Of a DNA stretch of 64,000 nt, positions 49,422-58,981 are shown one piece after another. Every line of letters starts with the position of its first letter. The stretch's first letter is position 1. The notes under the pieces were generated by a model. It was not told the DNA's origin. It searched no databases and was given only the letters and a program-made list of their open reading frames with translations. Where the stretch lies: the NCBI GenBank assembly GCA_023388355.1, contig JAEWGI010000053.1, positions 1 to 64,000 on the forward strand, written 5' to 3'. Origin of the DNA: Pseudomonadota bacterium. Its GTDB lineage: Bacteria; Pseudomonadota; Gammaproteobacteria; Xanthomonadales; Xanthomonadaceae. The position numbers and the translations under genes are program-made.

Positions 49422-49898
49422 ATGAGAGCACCCATGACTTTGGCGGGCGCCCAGCGCCTGCGTGCCGAACTCGAGGAACTCAAGTCGGTGAAGCGGCCGG
49501 AAGTGATCGCCGCGATTTCCGAGGCGCGTTCCCACGGCGATCTCAAGGAGAACGCCGAATACCACGCCGCGCGCGAGCAGCAGGGCTTCATCGAAGGCCG
49601 GATCAAGCAGCTCGAAGGCGAGCTTTCGCATGCCGACGTCATCGACGTGACCAGGCTCGATGCCGGCGACAAGGTGGTGTTCGGCGCCACGGTCACGATC
49701 GCCGACGTGGAAACCGACGAGGAGAAGCGCTACCAGATCGTGGGCGACCTCGAAGCCGACATCAAGCTCGGCCTGATCGCGATCTCCTCGCCGGTGGCGC
49801 GCGCCATGATCGGCAAGCATTCCGGCGACAGCATCACGATCGAGGCGCCGGCGGGCACGCGCGAGTACGAGATCGTCGACGTCAGCTACGGCGGCTGA
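49422..49898 (+). CDS. greA: Transcription elongation factor GreA
   Basis: 158 residues. GreA stimulates cleavage of backtracked RNA in RNA polymerase. The N-terminal coiled coil has [20 protein letters not shown] and the acidic tip [18 protein letters not shown]. The C-terminal FKBP-like domain has VSYGG-type ends and [14 protein letters not shown] 49422 has GGAGGA upstream. carA-carB-greA as one unit is known in Pseudomonas aeruginosa and appears here. Confidence 0.97.
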   Translation: MRAPMTLAGAQRLRAELEELKSVKRPEVIAAISEARSHGDLKENAEYHAAREQQGFIEGRIKQLEGELSHADVIDVTRLDAGDKVVFGATVTIADVETDEEKRYQIVGDLEADIKLGLIAISSPVARAMIGKHSGDSITIEAPAGTREYEIVDVSYGG

Positions 49899-49905
49899 CC
49901 CCGCC

Positions 49906-50850
49906 ATGGCGCGCGCGACAGCGACCGCGACCCTGCTGCTGCCGGCGGCGCGCCGCATGCAGGCGCCGCCGGCGGCGGTGGCGGCGGCACTGGGCCGTGC
50001 GGACGTCGCGAGCGGACTGGGCGAGGGCCGGCGCGAGCAGCTGCGCCGCCACATGCAGCTGCTGCCCGATCACTGGCCGGTGGCCGCGCTCACCCGCCAG
50101 CTCGACGCCGGCGATGCCGCCGGCGCGACGTGGCTGCGCGCCGATCCCTGCCGGATCCAGCCCGACATCAACGGCGCGCGTCTGCTCGACCACGGCGATA
50201 CCCTGGAACTGGACGCGCAGGACGCGGCCGAACTCCTGCCGGCGCTGCGGACCCTGTTCGGCGATGCCGGCATGCCGATCGACGCGCCGTCGCCGTCGCG
50301 CTGGTACCTGCGCCTGGCGCCGTCGACCCCGCTGCCGGCATTCACCGAACCGGACGACGCGCTCGGCGACGACGTGTTCGAACACCTGGCCGAAGGCAGC
50401 CAGGGTCGGCGCTGGCGCAGCCTGCTGACCGAGGCGCAGGTGATCCTGCACAACCATCCCTGGAACGCGCGCCGCGTTGCCGCGGGCAGGCGTCCGGTGA
50501 ATTCGCTGTGGTTCTGGGGCGCCGGGATGCTGCCCGACCACGTGCGCTCGCCGCACGCACGCTTCCACGGCGGCGACGATCTGGCGCGCGCGCTGGCGGC
50601 GGCGGCGAAGATCGATGCGCCGCTGCCGGCGCGCTTCGAAGCGGGCGAGGGCGATGCGCTGTACGACCTCGCGGCGCTGCGCGACCCGGCCGTGCTCGAC
50701 GGCGCATGGCTGCAGCCGGCGCTGGCCGCGCTGCAGGCGGGGCGCATCGCCTCGCTGGTCCTGGACACCGCCGATGGCACCGTCTTCAGCCTCGCTCGCG
50801 GACAGCGCTGGCGCTTCTGGCGGCGCCCGCGCGCGGGCTACCAGGCCTGA
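49906..50850 (+). CDS. rpfE: RpfE-type regulatory protein (phosphoglycerate mutase-like)
   Basis: 314 residues. It has the features of RpfE of the Xanthomonas rpf region, described as related to cofactor-independent phosphoglycerate mutase: the segments RWYLRLAPSTPLP, EAQVILHNHPWNARR and NSLWFWGAGMLP. The position between greA and recJ also fits. The exact molecular activity is unknown. ATG 49906 starts seven bases after greA, and its stop overlaps the recJ start, so greA-rpfE-recJ is probably one transcript. Confidence 0.82.
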   Translation: MARATATATLLLPAARRMQAPPAAVAAALGRADVASGLGEGRREQLRRHMQLLPDHWPVAALTRQLDAGDAAGATWLRADPCRIQPDINGARLLDHGDTLELDAQDAAELLPALRTLFGDAGMPIDAPSPSRWYLRLAPSTPLPAFTEPDDALGDDVFEHLAEGSQGRRWRSLLTEAQVILHNHPWNARRVAAGRRPVNSLWFWGAGMLPDHVRSPHARFHGGDDLARALAAAAKIDAPLPARFEAGEGDALYDLAALRDPAVLDGAWLQPALAALQAGRIASLVLDTADGTVFSLARGQRWRFWRRPRAGYQA

Positions 50851-52568
50851 TGTCGGCGCGGATCAGGCGGCGCGAGTCCAGCCCCGGCGACGGCTGGCCG
50901 GCGACGATGCCGCCGCTGCTGCGCCGCATCTACGCCGCGCGTGGAATTGGCGATCCGGCCATGGCCCGGCCGCGGCTGGCGCAGCTGCCGCCGCCCGACG
51001 GCCTCGGCGGGCTGGTGGACGCGGTGCGGATGCTGGCCGATGCGATCGCGCGCGACACCCGCATCCTGGTGGTCGGCGATTTCGACGCCGACGGCGCCAC
51101 CGCCTGCGCTGTCGCGGTGCGCGGCCTGCGCATGCTCGGCGCCCGCGACCTGGTCCACGCGGTACCCAACCGGATGCTGCACGGCTATGGCCTGTCGCCG
51201 AACCTGGTCGACGAGCTGGCCGCGCTGCAGCCGGGCCTGCTGGTGACCGTCGACCACGGCGTCGCCTGCCACGCCGGCGTCGCAGCGGCCAAGGCGCGCG
51301 GCTGGCAGGTGCTGGTCACCGACCACCACCTGCCCGGCGATGCGCTGCCGCCCGCCGATGCCATCGTCAATCCCAACCTGCGCGGCGATGCATTCGCGTG
51401 CAAGGCGCTGGCCGGCGTGGGCGTGATCTTCTACGTGCTGCTGGCGCTGCGCGGCCACCTGCGCGACGCGGGCGCCTTCGCCGGCCGTGACCCGCCCGAC
51501 CTGGCCGTGCTGCTCGACCTGGTGGCCGTCGGCACCGTGGCCGACCTGGTGCCGCTGGATGCCAGCAACCGCGCCATGGTCGCCGCCGGCCTGCGCAGGC
51601 TGCGCGCGGGCCGCGGCTGCGCCGGGCTGCAGGCGCTGATCGAAGCGTCCGGGCGCCGCGCCGAAACCCTCACCGCCGCCGACATCGGCTTCGCGGTCGC
51701 GCCGCGCCTGAATGCCGCCGGCCGGCTGGAGGACATGTCGCTGGGCATCGAATGCCTGCTCAGCGACGATCCGCTCCAGGCGCGCGAACTGGCCGGGCAC
51801 CTGCACCGGATCAACGCCGAGCGTCGCGGCGTGCAGCAGGCGATGGTCGACGACGCCGAGGCCGCGCTGGCGAAGCTGCCGTCGCCTGCGGGCGAAGCGC
51901 CGCTGGCGGTCTGCCTGTTCGACCCGGGCTGGCACGCCGGCGTGGTTGGCCTGGTCGCCTCGAAGATGAAGGAGCGCCTGCACCGGCCGGTCATCGCCTT
52001 CGCCCCGGCCGAACCCGGCAGCGACAGGCTGCGCGGCTCGGCGCGTTCGATCCCGGGCCTGCACATCCGCGACGTGCTGGCGGCGGTGGACAGCGCGCAC
52101 CCGGGCCTGGTCGAACGCTTCGGCGGTCACGCCATGGCCGCCGGGATGGGCCTGCGCCGCGAGGCCTTCGCGGCCTTCGAGCAGGCCTTCGCCGATGCCG
52201 TGCGCGCCGCGCTCGACCCCGCGCTGCTGCAGGCCGAGCTGCTCAGCGACGGCGAACTGCTGCCGGGGGAGTTCGACCGCTTCCACGCCGAGGCGATCCG
52301 CGACGGCGGCCCCTGGGGCCAGGGCTTTGCCGAGCCGCTGTTCGACGGCGTATTCGAGCTGCTCGACTGGAAGACCGTCGGCGAGCGCCACCTCAAGCTG
52401 CGGCTGCGCGCGGACGGCGTGCCTGCGCCGCTGGCCGCGATCCACTTCGGTGGCTGGACCGGCGAGGCCCCCGCGCCGCGCAGCCGCCTCGCCTACCGGC
52501 TCGCCCCCGACGACTGGCGCGGCGGCAGCGCCATCCAGCTCATCGTGGAACATCGCGAACCGGCGTAA
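50850..52568 (+). CDS. recJ: Single-stranded-DNA-specific exonuclease RecJ
   Basis: 572 residues. RecJ is a 5'-3' single-strand exonuclease in recombination and mismatch repair. The DHH phosphoesterase motifs are present: ILVVGDFDADGATA, VTVDHGVACHAG and VTDHHLPGDALP. The DHHA1 domain has HAGVVGLVASKMKE and RFGGHAMAAGMGL. An OB-fold domain ends the protein. ATG 50850 shares a base with the rpfE stop. Its last 29 bases overlap the 3' end of the convergent acyltransferase gene. Confidence 0.95.
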   Translation: MSARIRRRESSPGDGWPATMPPLLRRIYAARGIGDPAMARPRLAQLPPPDGLGGLVDAVRMLADAIARDTRILVVGDFDADGATACAVAVRGLRMLGARDLVHAVPNRMLHGYGLSPNLVDELAALQPGLLVTVDHGVACHAGVAAAKARGWQVLVTDHHLPGDALPPADAIVNPNLRGDAFACKALAGVGVIFYVLLALRGHLRDAGAFAGRDPPDLAVLLDLVAVGTVADLVPLDASNRAMVAAGLRRLRAGRGCAGLQALIEASGRRAETLTAADIGFAVAPRLNAAGRLEDMSLGIECLLSDDPLQARELAGHLHRINAERRGVQQAMVDDAEAALAKLPSPAGEAPLAVCLFDPGWHAGVVGLVASKMKERLHRPVIAFAPAEPGSDRLRGSARSIPGLHIRDVLAAVDSAHPGLVERFGGHAMAAGMGLRREAFAAFEQAFADAVRAALDPALLQAELLSDGELLPGEFDRFHAEAIRDGGPWGQGFAEPLFDGVFELLDWKTVGERHLKLRLRADGVPAPLAAIHFGGWTGEAPAPRSRLAYRLAPDDWRGGSAIQLIVEHREPA

Positions 52569-53760
52569 GCGCGTCTCCCGGCACGCGCGCCGCGTCGCGG
52601 TACTTCAGCCCGAACAGCGGCCGCAGCAGCGGCACGCGCCGGATCGCCTCATGGCCGGCCAGGCACAGCGCGAAGGTCAGCACCGCCAGCAGCGGCCCCT
52701 CCAGCCACGGGTCCAGCTGCAGCGGCCGGAAGTGCACGGCAAGCAGCACGATCACCGTCTGGTGCAGGATGTAGACCGGGAAGACCGCCCGCGACAGGTA
52801 GCGCAGGGCCGGGCTGTCGCCGGGCGCGATCCGCCGCGCAAAGCCCAGTATCGCGACGATCGCCGTCCACTGGTTGAGCCCCCAGGCCGCGCGCATCGCG
52901 GTGCGCAGCGCCTCCGGCGGCGCTGCCACGCGGTACAGCTCGAAGTAGCCTGCGATCGCCAGCCAGCTGGCCAGCCAGAGCGCCAGCGCCGGCCAGCGCA
53001 GCCGCACGAAGCCGTCCAGGATCCGCGCCTCATGCGCGGCCAGGAAGCCGAACAGGAACACGAAGAAGTACTGCGCGTGGTTGTACCAGTCGTCCACCAG
53101 CGCATGGCTGGAGCCGAAGCGGTCGATCAGCAGCACCCGCGCCAGTGCCAGCAGCAGCGCCGGCACCAGCAGCAGCGCCAGGCCCGATTCCAGCCGCGCG
53201 CCCAGCCAGGCCGCCGCGCGCTCCAGCCGCAGCGGCGCGAACCGCAGCAGCAGCCAGATCGCAACCGTGTACACCCACAGGTAGGCCACGAACCACAGGT
53301 GGTTCCAGGTCGGCAGGATCAGGCAGTCCTCGCCCCGGCAGAAGCCGGTGTCGGCGGCCAGGTAGCGCGCCCAGAACGCGAGGTAGCCGTCGTGGAAGCC
53401 GCCGGGCAGCTTGTCGACCACCTCGAAATACGACTGCGGCGGCACGATCACCAGCATGCCGAAGGCCAGCGGCAGCAGCAGCCGCCACGAGCGTGGCCCG
53501 AGGAAGCGCGGCCGGGTGCCGGAGGCGGCGGCCTCGCGCCGCAGCTTGCCCAGCAGGAAGGCGGTGGCGGCCCCCGACACCAGGAACAGCAGCGACAGCC
53601 GCCAGGGCGAGCTGAGCATCATGAAAGGCTCCAGCGCCGGTCCGGCGTGCGGGCTGTCGACGTGCCATTCCCAGCTCACGTAGTACATGCCCACGTGGTA
53701 GAGCACCAGCAGGGCGAAGGCGAGGATGCGGATCCAGTCGAGGTCGTGGCGTCGGGTCAT
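52540..53760 (-). CDS. Membrane acyltransferase (acyltransferase 3 family)
   Basis: 406 residues with about ten membrane helices. The N-terminus RRHDLDWIRILAFALLVLYHVGMYY contains the family signature DWIRI and the conserved helix-1 His (LLVLYHVGM). Later segments are SGAATAFLLGKLRR, TWNHLWFVAYLWVYT and RAVFPVYILHQTVIV. Members transfer acyl groups to extracytoplasmic sugars, glucans or antibiotics; the substrate here is unknown. It is divergent from rpfD and convergent with recJ, so it sits within the rpf region and may be controlled by RpfD, which is only a guess. Confidence 0.85.
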   Translation of the reverse strand: MTRRHDLDWIRILAFALLVLYHVGMYYVSWEWHVDSPHAGPALEPFMMLSSPWRLSLLFLVSGAATAFLLGKLRREAAASGTRPRFLGPRSWRLLLPLAFGMLVIVPPQSYFEVVDKLPGGFHDGYLAFWARYLAADTGFCRGEDCLILPTWNHLWFVAYLWVYTVAIWLLLRFAPLRLERAAAWLGARLESGLALLLVPALLLALARVLLIDRFGSSHALVDDWYNHAQYFFVFLFGFLAAHEARILDGFVRLRWPALALWLASWLAIAGYFELYRVAAPPEALRTAMRAAWGLNQWTAIVAILGFARRIAPGDSPALRYLSRAVFPVYILHQTVIVLLAVHFRPLQLDPWLEGPLLAVLTFALCLAGHEAIRRVPLLRPLFGLKYRDAARVPGDALTPVRDVPR

Positions 53761-53907
53761 GGCGTCGGCGGAAGGGGAATGCGGCTGCAAGCCTCGTCGT
53801 CGTCGTGGCGCATGCAAAGCGCGAAGTGACGGGCCGACGCGGCGCAGGGACGAATCGCGGGCCGTGCGGGACGGGCGGCAGGGCCGCGGCACGTAGAATC
53901 CACACTC

Positions 53908-54783
53908 ATGGCCACGTCCCCGACCGCCTACGAACGCTATGCGCCCTGGCGGCACTGGGCCGAAGCCGGCTTCGTCGCCGCGATCCTGGTCGGCAACGGG
54001 GTGGGCAACGCCATCACCACCTGGATGGAGCTCGCGCGCCACCATGACAATCCGTTCCAGCGCTGGGAGCCGGCGGTCTGGGAGGCCAGCAGCGGACTGA
54101 TGTGGGTGCTGCTGATCCCGCTGGTCGCGCGCCTGACCGCGCGCTGGCCCACCCACTGGCACAACCTGTTGCGGCGCCTGCCGCTGCACCTGGCGGCCAG
54201 CGTGGCGGTATCGCTGCTGCACGTGCTGGGGATGGTGGCCTTGCGCGTGCTCGCCTACCGCTGGCAGGGAATGGACTACGAATTCGGGCCGTGGCCGCGC
54301 GAGCTGCTGTACGAATACCTCAAGGACGTGCGCAGCTACGCCGGCATCGTGTTCGTGATCGAGGCCTACCGCCTGCTGCTGCGGCGCATGCAGGGCGAAG
54401 CAAGCCTGCTTGGCGCCCCGGACGAAGGCCCGCCGCTGGAGCCGGTCGATCGCCCCGAGCGCTTCCTGGTGCGCAAGCTGGGGCGCGAGTTCCTGGTCGC
54501 CGCGGACGACATCGAGTGGCTGCAGGCCGCGGGCAACTACGTCAACCTGCGCGTGCGCGGCCACGACTATCCGCTGCGCAGCACCATCGGCGGCATCGCC
54601 GGGCGGCTCGATCCGGACCGCTTCATCCGCATCCACCGCAGCTACATCGTCAACATCGCCCACCTGGCTTCGATCGAGCCGCTGGACACCGGCGATGCGC
54701 GGGTCCACATGAAGGACGCCAGCGCGCTTCCCGCCAGCCGGCGCTACCGGGGGGAGCTGCGCGGACGCTTCGCCGAGGCCTGA
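53908..54783 (+). CDS. rpfD: LytTR-domain transcriptional regulator, RpfD-like
   Basis: 291 residues. Several membrane helices occupy about residues 20-165 (FVAAILVGNGVGNAITTW, LMWVLLIPLVARL, LAASVAVSLLHVLGMVAL). The C-terminal LytTR DNA-binding domain shows REFLVAADDIEWLQAAGNYVNL and RFIRIHRSYIVNIAHL. The layout matches RpfD of the Xanthomonas rpf region, a membrane-anchored LytTR regulator. A TAGAAT box (53894-53899) ends eight bases before the ATG, so the message may be leaderless. It is divergent from the acyltransferase gene. Confidence 0.85.
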   Translation: MATSPTAYERYAPWRHWAEAGFVAAILVGNGVGNAITTWMELARHHDNPFQRWEPAVWEASSGLMWVLLIPLVARLTARWPTHWHNLLRRLPLHLAASVAVSLLHVLGMVALRVLAYRWQGMDYEFGPWPRELLYEYLKDVRSYAGIVFVIEAYRLLLRRMQGEASLLGAPDEGPPLEPVDRPERFLVRKLGREFLVAADDIEWLQAAGNYVNLRVRGHDYPLRSTIGGIAGRLDPDRFIRIHRSYIVNIAHLASIEPLDTGDARVHMKDASALPASRRYRGELRGRFAEA

Positions 54784-54968
54784 TCCGCCCGGTGTCCGCC
54801 GGCGTGGCCGGCGGATGCCGGAGGCGCGCGCCCGGCGCAGTTCCGCCCCCCGCGCCGGTCGCGTGACCCCGTCCCCCGGTCCGAACGGCCGCCGTCCGCG
54901 CCGCACGACTGCAGGGGGAGCCGCGGATTGCTAGAATCGCCGGCTGTTTATCCCGCGGTTTTCCCCAC

Positions 54969-56097
54969 ATGATCGAACTCAATCCCGTGCGCCAGCGCAT
55001 CGCCGACCTCGGCGGACGGCTGGACGCGCTCAGGGGGTTTCTTTGACTACGATGTCCGTCGCGAACGGCTCGAGGAAGTAGAGCGCGAGCTGGAGAACCC
55101 AGACGTCTGGAACGATCCCGAACGCGCCCAGGCGCTGGGCCGCGAGCGGTCCATGCTCGACCGCACCGTCAACGGCATCCGCAGCCTGGGCGAAGGCCTG
55201 GCGGGCGCCGCCGAGCTGCTGGAGCTGGCCGAAGGCGAGGACGACGAGGAGACCGCGCTGGCGGTCGTGGCCGACGTCGACGGCTTCCAGAAGAGCCTGG
55301 AGCAGCTGGAGTTCCAGCGCATGTTCTCCGGCGAGATGGACGGCAGCAACGCCTTCGTCGACATCCAGGCGGGCGCCGGCGGCACCGAGGCCCAGGACTG
55401 GGCCGAGATGCTGCTGCGCATGTACCTGCGCTGGGCCGAGTCGCGCGGCTGGAAGACCGAACTGCTGGAAGTCTCCGGCGGCGAAGTGGCGGGCATCAAG
55501 TCCGCCACCTTCCGGGTCGAGGGCGAGCACGCCTACGGCTGGCTCAAGACCGAGACCGGGGTGCACCGGCTGGTGCGCAAGTCGCCGTTCGATTCGGACA
55601 ACCGCCGCCATACCAGCTTCACCTCGGTGTTCGTTTCGCCCGAGGTCGACGACGACATCGACATCGAGATCAATCCGGCCGACCTCAAGACCGACGTCTA
55701 CCGCTCCTCGGGCGCCGGCGGCCAGCACGTCAACAAGACCGAGTCGGCGGTGCGCATCACCCACGTGCCCAGCGGGGTGGTGGTGGCCTGCCAGACCGAG
55801 CGCAGCCAGCACGCCAACCGCGACCGGGCGATGAAGATGCTGGCCGCGAGACTCTACGAGCTGGAGGTCCAGAAGCGCAACGCCGAGAAGGATGCGCTGG
55901 AGGCCAGCAAATCCGACATCGGCTGGGGCAGCCAGATCCGCAACTACGTGCTTGACCAGAGCCGGATCAAGGACCTGCGCACCGGCATCGAGCGCAGCGA
56001 TACGCAGAAGGTGCTCGACGGCGACCTGGACGAGTTCGTCGAAGGCAGCCTCAAGGCCGGCCTGGAGGTCGGCTCGAAACGTACCGACGCGGTCTGA
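54969..56097 (+). CDS. prfB: Peptide chain release factor 2, with programmed +1 frameshift
   Basis: RF2 ends translation at UAA and UGA. Translation starts at ATG 54969 and meets UGA at 55044-55046 after 25 codons. The ribosome shifts +1 at CTT-TGA, and the second frame runs from 55045 to the stop ending at 56097, giving 375 residues. The SPF anticodon-like motif ([14 protein letters not shown]) and the catalytic GGQ ([12 protein letters not shown]) are present. A gene caller would report only the downstream frame from 55153. A TAGAAT box at 54932-54937 may be the promoter. It precedes lysS. Confidence 0.96.
55032..55047 (+). other. RF2 programmed frameshift site
   Basis: An internal Shine-Dalgarno-like AGGGGG (55032-55037) is followed after three bases by CTT TGA C. 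This is the same order and spacing as in E. coli prfB, where low RF2 favours slippage on CUU and so raises RF2 synthesis. Confidence 0.96.
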
Positions 56098-56149
56098 GTC
56101 CCCACTTCCGATCCGCTTCGACCCTCCCGTTCCCGATTGCCGCCAGACC

Positions 56150-57667
<1,518 letters not shown>

Positions 57668-57832
57668 CGGCGGAGGTCCGGCCGGACGGCCGCGCCGACG
57701 GCGCGCACGCACCTGCCGATTTCGCGCAAAAAGTGATGATTTAGGGCATGATTCATCAGGCTGTCGGCCTGTTGGCGGGGCTATTCCCGTGCTTTTTCAG
57801 GACGAGACCGCAGAATTGGGGAGGGACCCGGC

Positions 57833-58981
57833 TTGGGCACAGGACTTGCTTACGATTACGTCAGGCGACGTTCCGGACGCGGACCTACCGACCCGTCGCC
57901 ACGGGGATCCGCTGCGCCCATGAACATCGTCATCGTCGATGACCAGACTTCCGCCCGCACCATGCTGCGGCACATCCTCGAGGACATCAGTCCCGAGCTT
58001 GACGTGATCGACTTCGGCGACCCGCAGCAGGCGCTGCGCTGGTGCGAGGACAACCGGCCCGACCTGCTGCTGCTCGACTACCGCATGCCGGTGATCGACG
58101 GACTCGAGTTCGCACGCCGCTTCCGCAAGCCGCTGCTGCACCGCGACGTGCCGATCGTGCTGGTGACCGTGGTTGGCGACGAACCCATCCGCCAGGCGGC
58201 GCTGGACGCCGGCGTCATCGACTTCCTGGTCAAGCCGGTGCGCCCGCGCGAACTGCGCGCACGCTGCCGCAACCTGCTGCAGCTGCGCCAGCAGTCCGAA
58301 TCGATCAAGCAGCGCGCGCTGTCGCTGGAGCAGCGGCTGCTGTCGAGCATGCACGAGGTCGAGGAGCGCGAGCGTGAAACCCTCAACCGCCTCGCCCGCG
58401 CGATCGAGTACCGCGACTCGGGCACCAGCGCCAACCTCGCGCGCCTGGCCGCGATCGCCGGACTGGTCGCCGAGCAGCTGGGCATGTTCGAGGACGAGGT
58501 GCGGATGATCGAGCTGGCCGCGCCGCTGCACGACATCGGCAAGATCGCGATCCCCGATTCGGTGCTGCTCAAGCCGGGCCCGCTGGATGAGGCGCAGATC
58601 GTGCAGATGCGCGAACACCCCCGCATCGGCCACGAGCTGCTGACCGGCAGCCAGAGCCGCTTCATCCAGATGGGCGCGACGATCGCGCTGCGCCACCAGG
58701 AGCGGTTCGACGGCAGCGGCTATCCGGACGGCCTGGTCGGCGACCAGATCCCGCTTGAGGCGCGGATCGTCGCCGTGGCCGACGTGTTCGACGCGCTGGT
58801 GTCGGTGCGCCCGTACAAGCGCGCCTGGACCATCGACGAGGCGCTGGAGTACATCGCCGCGCATTCGGGCACTCTGTTCGACCCGGCCTGCGTCGCCGCA
58901 CTGCTCAAGGACCGCGACCGGGTCGAGGCGATCTGCAGCCGGTTCGGGCCGCCGGCGTCGGAGCCCGGGGCGGGTGAATAG
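57833..58981 (+). CDS. rpfG: Response regulator RpfG, cyclic-di-GMP phosphodiesterase (HD-GYP)
   Basis: 382 residues from TTG 57833; ATG 57920 (MNIVIVDDQTSARTML) is the alternative start and would give 353. The receiver has LLLLDYRMPVIDG with the phospho-acceptor at 53 residues from that ATG. A linker helix leads to the HD-GYP domain with ELAAPLHDIGKIAIPDS and RFDGSGYPDGLVGD, both motifs intact. In Xanthomonas RpfG is phosphorylated by RpfC and degrades cyclic-di-GMP, turning on virulence and enzyme genes. It overlaps the rpfC start by eight bases. The rpfH gene found in this operon in X. campestris is absent. Confidence 0.93.
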   Translation: MGTGLAYDYVRRRSGRGPTDPSPRGSAAPMNIVIVDDQTSARTMLRHILEDISPELDVIDFGDPQQALRWCEDNRPDLLLLDYRMPVIDGLEFARRFRKPLLHRDVPIVLVTVVGDEPIRQAALDAGVIDFLVKPVRPRELRARCRNLLQLRQQSESIKQRALSLEQRLLSSMHEVEERERETLNRLARAIEYRDSGTSANLARLAAIAGLVAEQLGMFEDEVRMIELAAPLHDIGKIAIPDSVLLKPGPLDEAQIVQMREHPRIGHELLTGSQSRFIQMGATIALRHQERFDGSGYPDGLVGDQIPLEARIVAVADVFDALVSVRPYKRAWTIDEALEYIAAHSGTLFDPACVAALLKDRDRVEAICSRFGPPASEPGAGE

